A DNA stretch of 12,552 bases, from positions 1-12,552 of the forward strand of contig CAZMKU010000045.1 in NCBI GenBank assembly GCA_964567085.1, given 5' to 3'. Both the position numbers and the translations under genes were made by a program. The notes beneath the pieces were generated by a model, which worked only from the letters and a program-made list of their open reading frames with translations, was not told where the DNA came from and searched no databases. Below are positions 5,870-12,552 of this stretch, piece after piece. The DNA is from SVTX01 sp964567085 (lineage in GTDB: Bacteria > Bacillota > Clostridia > Oscillospirales > CAG-272). Each line of letters begins with the position of its first letter. The first letter of the stretch is position 1.

Positions 5870-8800
5870 ATGTTTAAGACAAAATCAAAAAAGCTTATAG
5901 CAGCGATTATATGCGCCGCCCTCTTGATTGCGATTGCAGTAGTTGTAGTTTACGCTATCGTGACTATGAACGCGGAAGGCTCTTCTGATAATGAGTTTAC
6001 CGCAGGCAAGATCGACTGCGCGGTTAATTCCGACGGCACGTATTACAGAATTCAGAATACAGGTAATACCGACGCTTATATTCGCGCTACCGTTCTTGTA
6101 AACTGGAGAAAAGACGACAAATATCTTCCCAAGACGACCACCCTCGGCTTCACCTCCGAGGACGGTTGGGAAAATAACGCTGATACAGGAATTTATTACT
6201 ACAATAACGCTGTTGCGGCAGGTGAATACACCTCGAAGCTTGTCGTTGACATTCAGGCAATAAAGGATGCGAACTCCACCGCGCCCGATGCCGACGCTAC
6301 GCTTGAAATTCGAGTATTTGCCGAAGCCATTCAAGTAATTGAAGGCAAGTCTTATAGTGAAACCTGGGCGTATGCCGAATCCGAGGGAACGGTTGGAACG
6401 GAAATTCCTACCGCGCCTGAAGCTCCTGACGCTCCCGATGCGGCATGCTCGCATGAGTGGAAAGATGCAACCTGTACGACGGCAAAGATTTGCTCAAAGT
6501 GCGGTTATGTAGAGGGCGTAGCGCTCGGTCACTCCTGGACAGATGCAACCTGTACAGCGCCTAAGACTTGTTCGGTATGTGGCGAAACCGAGGGAGATGC
6601 ACTTGGACATAATTACGTTGCTGCTGACGGCGATTATAAGTGTTCAAGATGCGAAAAGCCTTTGACTCTTGATGAGCTTGACGTTTCCGCTACCGATTTG
6701 CAGGCAAATATGCAGAACATCTTTGGCGGCGGTACGGTTTTCCAGGAAACAGTAATGTTCTTAAATCCCGGTGAAACAAAGCAGCTTTTGTTCCCGATCG
6801 ACGAGATAGTTGCCGTTCAAAGCTACGATGGCTTTACTACTTATGTTGAGGGCAGGGACTATGAGTTGGTTGACGGCAAGCTCCATATTCCTGTAACCTC
6901 GACTATCAAGCTTGTTAGGGATACCGGATACTATAATATTGAAAATCCCGTGGGAAACTTAGTGTATGAAAATTATAACGGTTCGATCGTGCCTGTACTT
7001 TGGGGTGATGGCATAACGATGACTCAGTGGCAGCTTCGTGTAATTTACAAGCATTCAGTCACGTGGGAAGGCTTCAAGCAGCCAAGCTATATTTCACAAT
7101 ATGAGGGTCTTATCAAGAAGCTTATGATGGGCGAGGACGTAACGTTCATCTTCTACGGCGATAGTATTACCTGCGGCTCATCGTCCAGCTGGTATTATGC
7201 TATTCCTACCGCCGCTTGGTATAACCCCAACGAGATCTTCTATCAGTGGAGCTATTCAATGCTCTTTACTCAGGCGATAGCCGATATGTTTGGTTATACA
7301 ATTACCTTTGTAGACGTATCGGACCTCAATGAAGCCATTAAGCATCATCCCGAGGATTACGTTGGCGGTACGAACGGTACCATTACGTACATAAACTCCT
7401 CCGTTGGCGGCTGGACTTCTGCTGCGGGCTTGAATAATTTTGACGTATTCATCGCGCCTTATATGGAACAGTATGGATGCGACCTCTTTGGCGTAGCATT
7501 CGGTATGAACGACCTTAATGAGGATGCTATTACGTACACTGCCGCTAACGTTCAGGCTATTTATGATAAGGCAATGGCTATCAATGATGATTTCTACGGC
7601 CTTGTAATTTCCTCTATGTCGCCCAATAACATATTAGCTAATTTATCTGCTAATAAGTACACTAACTTTGCGGCCCAGGAAACAAATCTTCAAAGTGTAG
7701 TTGACAACCTTAATGCTAACGGTCATAGCTCAGGACTTGTGCAGATGTCCTCGATGAGCTATTCGATGCTTGATCGCATTGATTTCCGCAGCTATTCTTC
7801 AAATAACTATAACCATCCTAACGACTTTATGGAAAGAGTTTATGCTCAGACCTGTCTTCAGGCGTTTATAGGTTATGAAAATATTGAGGAAATTCCCGAG
7901 CACGATCATGCAGAGGTGACGATTCCGAGCAAGGCTGCGACGTGTTTCGCAAACGGTCTTACGGAAGGTAAGATGTGCTCTATTTGCTATGAGATCACAG
8001 ATGCGCCTGACGTTATCGCTCCGATCGATCATACCTTGAGCAACGGCGTATGTACTGTATGTAATGAAACAATTTCGTATGATGCCAACGTTCTCGCGTC
8101 TGTGGCAAGCGGCGTTAGCGGCGTTACCGCCACCGTTGTTGACGATCACGTTAATTTTGCGCTAAGCGGTACTGATCCGACTGTAACCCTTTATGATAAT
8201 TCTACCCCTCTTAAGAGATATATGCTTATCAGATATAGAGGTAACGGTTCCGGTTACGGTACTAACTACGACTTCTATCTTACAGTTAACGGTACAAAGC
8301 TTATTGGCGGTAAGGCAAATAATGCTAACTGGTTCAATCTCAATCTCGATGATCAGTGGCATTATATTATAGTGGACTTGGGAACAGCTGACGTAACAAG
8401 CCTTACATGGACGCTTTGCGACGGTACTGTAACTGCCGCGAAGGGTAATTCGTTTGACGTTGAATACGTTGAATTTTATGATAGCTATGCTGAAGCTAAG
8501 GCTGCCGAGGTATCAAGATATCCCGACGGAAATATTTATCCCAGCAACACTGAAAACGGTTCCAGCGGCGCGATCACTGCTATAAACGTGCCTACAGGTC
8601 AGGTTTACTATGTAAATACTGCAACAGGCGGATTCTATACAGGCAATAAAACATTGGATGTTTCCGGCAAGAATCTTGTAATGGATTATGCGCTTGTTAA
8701 GGAAGGTTACGGTAATATCCTCGTAACTGTAGCACTTTCCGGTACTTATGATTATAGTACACTTGCGCTTCAGATCAATGACGGACCTATTGCTGCGGTT

Positions 8801-11800
8801 GCTCCTCTTGTACCCGTTGCAGGTACGTATTGGGTACCCGTTAACGTTAGCGGTCAGCTTGCTGTTGGCGAAACAGGTACACTTAAGGTTCTTATAAGCA
8901 ACCCCAATCCTACAATTTCCGAGGAAACTATCCTCGTACTTGAAACATTTACGATTACAATTACATGTGAACACAATTGGGTTGACGCTACATGTACATC
9001 TCCCAAGACATGTTCAACATGCGGCACGACGGAGGAGGAAGCTCTCGGTCACTCCTGGACAGCTGCAACCTGCACAACGCCCAAGACTTGTTCAAAGTGC
9101 TATACAACAGATGGTGAAGCTCTTGGTCACTCCTGGACAGATGCAACCTGTACAGCGCCTAAGACTTGTTCGGTATGCGGCGAAACGGAAGGCAGCAAGC
9201 TCGGACATGACTATTCGGGTGAAAATAATACTTGTATTAGATGCGGCCAGGCCGAACCTGACACCTCGGACGTTGAGCTTTCAAGAACAGAGGTTGATCC
9301 TTATTCGCTCCATAAGAGCGGCTCGTGCGGATATATCGCGTATGACGACGCGACGAACATTGTAGGCTACTTGAATATGGATTCGCTGAAGGCTACGGCA
9401 GGCGATACTGCGACCGATTGCTTTGGCGGCGCATACACGCAGGGAATGACGGTATCCCTTTCACAAACCACGAACTCGATGTATAACATCTCGGGCTGGG
9501 TGGGTCTTGATACGACCAATTACGAATTTGGTTGGTCGATAGGCTTAGACGATGAGAGATGGGGGAGCTGCGCCATAACTGACGGAGTAAACGATCCTGA
9601 CGTTCTTGCTGCAGCAAAAAAAGCAGGCTGTACCCACGCGGCAAGATTCGTCTACTATCTCCATACAGACAACTTCAAGTCGGGCGAAACCATTCACCTG
9701 TTAGTTAAGGACAAGGACAGCGGACTTATTTACTGCTTCGCTGAGTTCGACGTCGTTAAGTACGGCGACAAGAGCCCCGTTTATTTCAGAGGCACGCTTG
9801 ATAATTTTGTAAGCCAGACGAGCGGAGTCGACTATAAGTCCGTCGCAAATAGCACGGGTATCGTTACATTCAGCAAGTCCGAGCTTTCAGAAATATTCAA
9901 TATTCGCGGTTGGCTCGCTACTGATTTGACTGATTACAGCTTCTATTGGAGATTAAACGAGGAGCTGCGCAATACGGGCTTTACACAAACTACTGAAGCT
10001 GCAGTTCAATCAGCTGCAGAAGCTCAGGGATACACCACGGGTATTCGCTTCATATACTATTTTGGAGCTTCGAACGTTAACAGCGGAGATAAAATTTATT
10101 TGTACGTAAAGGATAATACTACGGGAGACTTATATTGCTTCGCTGAATATACGATCATAATAACAGATTCTGCTTCGGCATATACGCTTTCAACCCTTTT
10201 GACAACGTGGGATCCCGTTACTTCAAAGGCAGAGCAGACTACAGAGGATGAAAACCTCAAGCTATATTTTGATCATTTGACAGAGAAGACCGACAGATAC
10301 GACACCTCAAAGGTTAATACGGGCGCGTCATCTTATACGATTCAGATGGCAAAGAACGAAATGGAGGGCTGTCATTTCTATCTGTATTATCCTTCGCATA
10401 AGAAGATCACTATTAAGCTCTCTGATTTTACGCACACGAACGGAAAGGATACTATTCCCGCAGAGCTCGGTGTTGAGTTCTATATTGAAGAGGGATATAT
10501 TTCGGTAAGCGGCTTTACTATCGGTGAAACCGTTGACGGAAAAACTGTTGGAGTCTATCCTGATGCAGTAGTGCCTTACGCTTCATATATCAATGCAAAT
10601 TACGGTAGTGATGAGGGCGGTTATTATATGGACTCGGAAGGCAACTGGCAATCTTTGGAATACGGCGCGTACGTAAATCTTGGTCCGTATTGCTATAAAA
10701 ACTGGGATACGGAGACCTATCCTTTGAGAGATACGGTAAGAGGATTCACAATCCAGGCAACTACAACGAAGGCCTCGACCGCGGGACAGTACTCGGCAAC
10801 TGTAGAAATTTATGATTATGAAACAGGCAATCTTATTAAGACTGCTACAGTTTACACCTACGTTTATGACGTAACTCTCAACGATGAGCCTGCGCTTGAT
10901 ACGGCAATAGGTATTTGGGGCTCGAATTACTTGGAAGTTTATAATGCCTTCGGCGGTTATACAAACAATGAAGTAATGATGGCTATGGCTGACTTTATGC
11001 TCCAGTATCGTATGACTCCCAACTTTAGCGAATGGTGGTACACTAATGTATTTGGAACTGAATGGATGTATAATCCTCGTGTAACTACAGTTAAGGTTCG
11101 TTCAGAAGAGTTCTTCAACACTCTGTACGCGGATTCGACTATTAAATCCAAGCTATTCTATTACGGTCAGGACGAGCCGTGTGCTCCTCGAAATCAACAA
11201 CGCAGTATTACCTTAGCGGATGGTACAGTAGTATCGTACTTTGATACGTGGGGCTTCTTGGCTTTGCTTGGAGTTGCCGAAGAAGCAGAGATGCTGCAGA
11301 GCTGGGGCTGGGAAGATTACAGGCTCGTAGCTCCGTTTGAGCGAAATCCTGATTTCACCAACCTTTTGAACTATCCTTCCCTTGGATTTGAAACTACTCA
11401 CCCTCTTACTTGGGAGGTTATTTACGGTTGCTTGACTGATACAGGACAGTCAACGGGAACCGTAAATGAAGCAGCGCAGGCGCTTTATAACAAGTACAAA
11501 TCCGAGCTTGAAAACTCTAAGGATATGGTGGATTTCTTAGATAATTACCTAACTGTTTGGGTGTACACCTTTACGGGCTCTACTCCTAAGGCACTCAGCG
11601 GCATAAACGGTTGCATGTATATGCATACAGAGGTACAGGATTCTGTATTCGGCGAATATCTTGAACGTATGAAAAAGTATCAGGCACAGGGCGACGAGCT
11701 TTGGTCTTACGTAGCGTGCGAGCCTGAATGGGATTCTCCTTACCAGAATATCCTCCTCTTTAACGACGGTACTGAAGCGAGAACTATGTTCTGGACGACC

Positions 11801-12175
11801 TACAAGCTTGGACAGACGGGCTTCCTTTACTGGCGTGAGGATTACTATCCGGGCGGTACTACGAATACAAACACATATACGCTCAGAGTTCCTTTCTCGG
11901 CAACAGGCCCCGGCGACGGTATTTTGTTCTATCCGGGCGCGGTTTACGGACAGCTCGATCCCATTCCTTCGATCCGTTTCATCAATATGAGAGACGGTAT
12001 TGAGGATTACGAGCTTCTCTGTATGCTTGAATCAGCGGTTGGCAAGGATGCGGCTGACGCTATCGTCAACGAAATTGTGACGAGTACGGTTACTTTCACA
12101 AGAGATGACGACAAAGTTTACGACGTTCACGCAAACCTCTTGAAGCAGCTTGAAGCAGCTCTTTCGAGCAACTGA
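5870..12175 (+). CDS. Giant secreted enzyme: TasA-like head, Cys repeats, SGNH esterase, beta modules, DUF4091/GH123-like domain
   Basis: This encodes 2101 residues, 16 nt after the previous stop; AGGGGG (5857-5862) lies 7 nt before the ATG. In order: a signal helix (about 8-31) with a SipW-type junction (YAIVTM, then NEFTAGKID at 41-49); a TasA-like domain to about 185 (IQNTGNTDAYIRATV); 26-residue Cys repeats (193-265); an SGNH/GDSL hydrolase (about 270-675) with GDSITCG (Ser432), Gly513/514, GMND (Asn547) and NYNHPND (His649); a Cys-rich segment (678-735); two beta-sandwich modules (about 738-1030); Cys repeats (1033-1130); two related ~130-residue modules (about 1135-1432); and a DUF4091 domain (about 1440-2101). 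The DUF4091 domain carries an Asp1768-Glu1769 pair (QDEPC) and the family hallmarks GDGILFYPG (from 2015) and RDGIEDYE (2041-2048). DUF4091 is related to GH123 hexosaminidases, where an adjacent Asp-Glu pair is catalytic. It likely deacylates and hydrolyses glycans. No sortase motif or C-terminal helix is present, and translation ends in TGA TAA. The substrate is unknown. Confidence 0.85.
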   Translation: MFKTKSKKLIAAIICAALLIAIAVVVVYAIVTMNAEGSSDNEFTAGKIDCAVNSDGTYYRIQNTGNTDAYIRATVLVNWRKDDKYLPKTTTLGFTSEDGWENNADTGIYYYNNAVAAGEYTSKLVVDIQAIKDANSTAPDADATLEIRVFAEAIQVIEGKSYSETWAYAESEGTVGTEIPTAPEAPDAPDAACSHEWKDATCTTAKICSKCGYVEGVALGHSWTDATCTAPKTCSVCGETEGDALGHNYVAADGDYKCSRCEKPLTLDELDVSATDLQANMQNIFGGGTVFQETVMFLNPGETKQLLFPIDEIVAVQSYDGFTTYVEGRDYELVDGKLHIPVTSTIKLVRDTGYYNIENPVGNLVYENYNGSIVPVLWGDGITMTQWQLRVIYKHSVTWEGFKQPSYISQYEGLIKKLMMGEDVTFIFYGDSITCGSSSSWYYAIPTAAWYNPNEIFYQWSYSMLFTQAIADMFGYTITFVDVSDLNEAIKHHPEDYVGGTNGTITYINSSVGGWTSAAGLNNFDVFIAPYMEQYGCDLFGVAFGMNDLNEDAITYTAANVQAIYDKAMAINDDFYGLVISSMSPNNILANLSANKYTNFAAQETNLQSVVDNLNANGHSSGLVQMSSMSYSMLDRIDFRSYSSNNYNHPNDFMERVYAQTCLQAFIGYENIEEIPEHDHAEVTIPSKAATCFANGLTEGKMCSICYEITDAPDVIAPIDHTLSNGVCTVCNETISYDANVLASVASGVSGVTATVVDDHVNFALSGTDPTVTLYDNSTPLKRYMLIRYRGNGSGYGTNYDFYLTVNGTKLIGGKANNANWFNLNLDDQWHYIIVDLGTADVTSLTWTLCDGTVTAAKGNSFDVEYVEFYDSYAEAKAAEVSRYPDGNIYPSNTENGSSGAITAINVPTGQVYYVNTATGGFYTGNKTLDVSGKNLVMDYALVKEGYGNILVTVALSGTYDYSTLALQINDGPIAAVAPLVPVAGTYWVPVNVSGQLAVGETGTLKVLISNPNPTISEETILVLETFTITITCEHNWVDATCTSPKTCSTCGTTEEEALGHSWTAATCTTPKTCSKCYTTDGEALGHSWTDATCTAPKTCSVCGETEGSKLGHDYSGENNTCIRCGQAEPDTSDVELSRTEVDPYSLHKSGSCGYIAYDDATNIVGYLNMDSLKATAGDTATDCFGGAYTQGMTVSLSQTTNSMYNISGWVGLDTTNYEFGWSIGLDDERWGSCAITDGVNDPDVLAAAKKAGCTHAARFVYYLHTDNFKSGETIHLLVKDKDSGLIYCFAEFDVVKYGDKSPVYFRGTLDNFVSQTSGVDYKSVANSTGIVTFSKSELSEIFNIRGWLATDLTDYSFYWRLNEELRNTGFTQTTEAAVQSAAEAQGYTTGIRFIYYFGASNVNSGDKIYLYVKDNTTGDLYCFAEYTIIITDSASAYTLSTLLTTWDPVTSKAEQTTEDENLKLYFDHLTEKTDRYDTSKVNTGASSYTIQMAKNEMEGCHFYLYYPSHKKITIKLSDFTHTNGKDTIPAELGVEFYIEEGYISVSGFTIGETVDGKTVGVYPDAVVPYASYINANYGSDEGGYYMDSEGNWQSLEYGAYVNLGPYCYKNWDTETYPLRDTVRGFTIQATTTKASTAGQYSATVEIYDYETGNLIKTATVYTYVYDVTLNDEPALDTAIGIWGSNYLEVYNAFGGYTNNEVMMAMADFMLQYRMTPNFSEWWYTNVFGTEWMYNPRVTTVKVRSEEFFNTLYADSTIKSKLFYYGQDEPCAPRNQQRSITLADGTVVSYFDTWGFLALLGVAEEAEMLQSWGWEDYRLVAPFERNPDFTNLLNYPSLGFETTHPLTWEVIYGCLTDTGQSTGTVNEAAQALYNKYKSELENSKDMVDFLDNYLTVWVYTFTGSTPKALSGINGCMYMHTEVQDSVFGEYLERMKKYQAQGDELWSYVACEPEWDSPYQNILLFNDGTEARTMFWTTYKLGQTGFLYWREDYYPGGTTNTNTYTLRVPFSATGPGDGILFYPGAVYGQLDPIPSIRFINMRDGIEDYELLCMLESAVGKDAADAIVNEIVTSTVTFTRDDDKVYDVHANLLKQLEAALSSN
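6446..6601 (+). repeat. Two tandem 78-bp (26-residue) Cys-repeat units, first cluster
   Basis: The encoded units begin CSHEWKDATC and LGHSWTDATC and each carry a DATCT...CSxCG pattern, with Cys pairs spaced like zinc-ribbon knuckles. A third, partial unit (LGHNY, then CSRC at 258-261) follows. They sit between the TasA-like head and the SGNH domain and look like a spacer or a metal-binding linker. Confidence 0.8.
8966..9199 (+). repeat. Three tandem 78-bp (26-residue) Cys-repeat units, second cluster
   Basis: Units start at 8966, 9044 and 9122 (CEHNWVDATC, LGHSWTAATC, LGHSWTDATC) and are followed by a partial unit ending CIRCG (1122-1126). The third unit shares 53 identical consecutive bases (9125-9177) with the second unit of the first cluster (6527-6579), in direct orientation and in the same reading frame. 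Confidence 0.85.
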
Positions 12176-12193
12176 TAATACTTAAAAATACAA

Positions 12194-12230
12194 GGGCAGG
12201 GAGTCGTAAGACTCTCTGCCCGATCGTTTT
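12194..12230 (+). terminator. Rho-independent terminator after the giant gene
   Basis: GGGCAGGGAGTC (12194-12205) and GACTCTCTGCCC (12210-12221) form a 12-bp stem with one G-T wobble and a GTAA tetraloop, followed by GATCGTTTT. It starts 18 nt after the stop codon and probably ends the operon transcript. Confidence 0.85.
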
Positions 12231-12240
12231 ACAAAAAAGA

Positions 12241-12288
12241 CGGCTCAGCGTGTTTTCCTTAGCGGAGAACATACTGAGCCGATTTTTT
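12241..12288 (+). terminator. Second, bidirectional-looking terminator
   Basis: CGGCTCAG (12241-12248) and CTGAGCCG (12274-12281) enclose further pairing (GTGTT with AACAT, TCC with GGA) around a TTAGC loop. T6 follows on the + strand, and AAAAAAGA precedes it, so the - strand also reads a hairpin followed by a T run. It backs up the preceding terminator. Confidence 0.85.
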
Positions 12289-12294
12289 GCTTTT

Positions 12295-12370
12295 AAAATT
12301 CCTCGCGGAGCTCGTCAGTCAGAGTCCGTTCCGCGATGCCGTATCCGTCCTCATTTGAGGGTGGATTTTT
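12295..12370 (+). repeat. Direct repeat, copy B (diverged tRNA-Arg 3' half plus terminator)
   Basis: This aligns with copy A (760-838) from the anticodon-loop region (TTCCTC-GCGG) through the T-loop-like TCAGAGTCC and GATGCC to the terminator, 51 of 62 bases identical in the best part. The T-stem positions (GTCAG and CCGTT) no longer pair well, so it is not a functional tRNA half. An alternative stem, CGCGGA (12304-12309) with TCCGCG (12330-12335), can form. It may be a decayed attachment site or a member of a dispersed repeat family. Confidence 0.6.
12343..12370 (+). terminator. Terminator hairpin within repeat copy B
   Basis: ATCCGTCCTC (12343-12352) and GAGGGTGGAT (12357-12366) pair with two wobbles around the same ATTT loop as in copy A and run into five T (12366-12370). 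It is the third terminator in a row after the operon, so it is unlikely to be needed for the giant gene and more likely came with the repeat. Confidence 0.7.
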
Positions 12371-12506
12371 GTATATTTATTCGGCAAAAGATAATGATTT
12401 GTAAAAAATGAAAAGCGTTTACAATTCATATGCAATATGAATTTATTTTGTTCATATTAATTATGCATTTTATACTTATATATTTATTATTTAAAGCAAT
12501 ATACTA

Positions 12507-12535
12507 TTGACAAATATCTCAATTTGTGATAAAAT
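12507..12535 (+). promoter_or_regulatory. Sigma-A promoter reading out of the window
   Basis: TTGACA (12507-12512) and TAAAAT (12530-12535) are 17 nt apart, nearly consensus, in an AT-rich stretch. The start of transcription would be near 12542, so the gene it serves lies beyond the right edge. Nothing else is evident between 12371 and the promoter. Confidence 0.75.
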
Positions 12536-12552
12536 CGTATATGGAAAATTGT

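Noticed and set aside
8513..8974. Minus-strand open frame of 153 codons inside the giant gene
   Set aside because: It lies wholly within a coding region with clear domain content on the + strand, and its product is an unstructured-looking composition with no motif. The same holds for the other opposite-strand frames there.
6446..9238. CRISPR-like or satellite array suggested by repeated 78-bp units
   Set aside because: The units are translated in frame, differ at coding-tolerant positions and have no spacers; they are protein repeats.

Overview
The window looks like chromosome of an anaerobic, probably gut- or rumen-associated member of the Clostridia (Firmicutes). The grounds are strong AGGAGG-type ribosome binding sites, a moderately AT-rich base composition, sigma-A promoters, SipW/TasA-type surface proteins, and a multidomain secreted enzyme of the kind found in carbohydrate-degrading gut Clostridia. 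The taxonomic placement is inference. All convincing genes are on the + strand.

Left edge (1-763): the end of an AT-rich accessory stretch with a 3' gene fragment, a small zinc-ribbon protein and a stem-loop. It stops abruptly at 764-808, where the sequence becomes the 3' half of a tRNA-Arg(CCU), from anticodon loop to encoded CCA. A tRNA-type terminator follows. This is what the right attachment site of a tRNA-integrated element looks like, so positions 1-763 are probably the right end of a mobile element.

Centre (841-12230): one co-directional locus of six genes behind a good promoter (TTGAAA, 17 nt, TATAAT) that carries a 17-bp palindrome at the likely start of transcription. In order the genes encode: a signal-peptidase-I-like membrane protein that has lost its catalytic residues (pseudo-SipW); a small TasA/camelysin-like fibre protein; after a strong hairpin, an intact ER-type signal peptidase (SipW); a second TasA-like protein; a 645-residue secreted adhesin-like protein with two sugar-binding-like modules; and a 2101-residue protein. 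The last one fuses a SipW-dependent TasA-like head to 26-residue Cys repeats, an SGNH esterase domain, beta-sandwich modules and a C-terminal DUF4091 (GH123-like) glycosidase domain.

Working model (inference): the active SipW matures the TasA-like subunits, the subunits form a surface fibre, and the giant protein is a fibre-borne carbohydrate-active enzyme held on the cell by its TasA-like head instead of a sortase motif. The pseudo-SipW may act as a non-catalytic partner, chaperone or regulator.

Right edge (12176-12552): two strong terminators, then a diverged (about 82% identical) second copy of the tRNA-Arg 3' half plus terminator. The whole fibre locus therefore lies between direct repeats about 11.5 kb apart. 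An excellent sigma-A promoter at 12507-12535 points out of the window towards the next gene.
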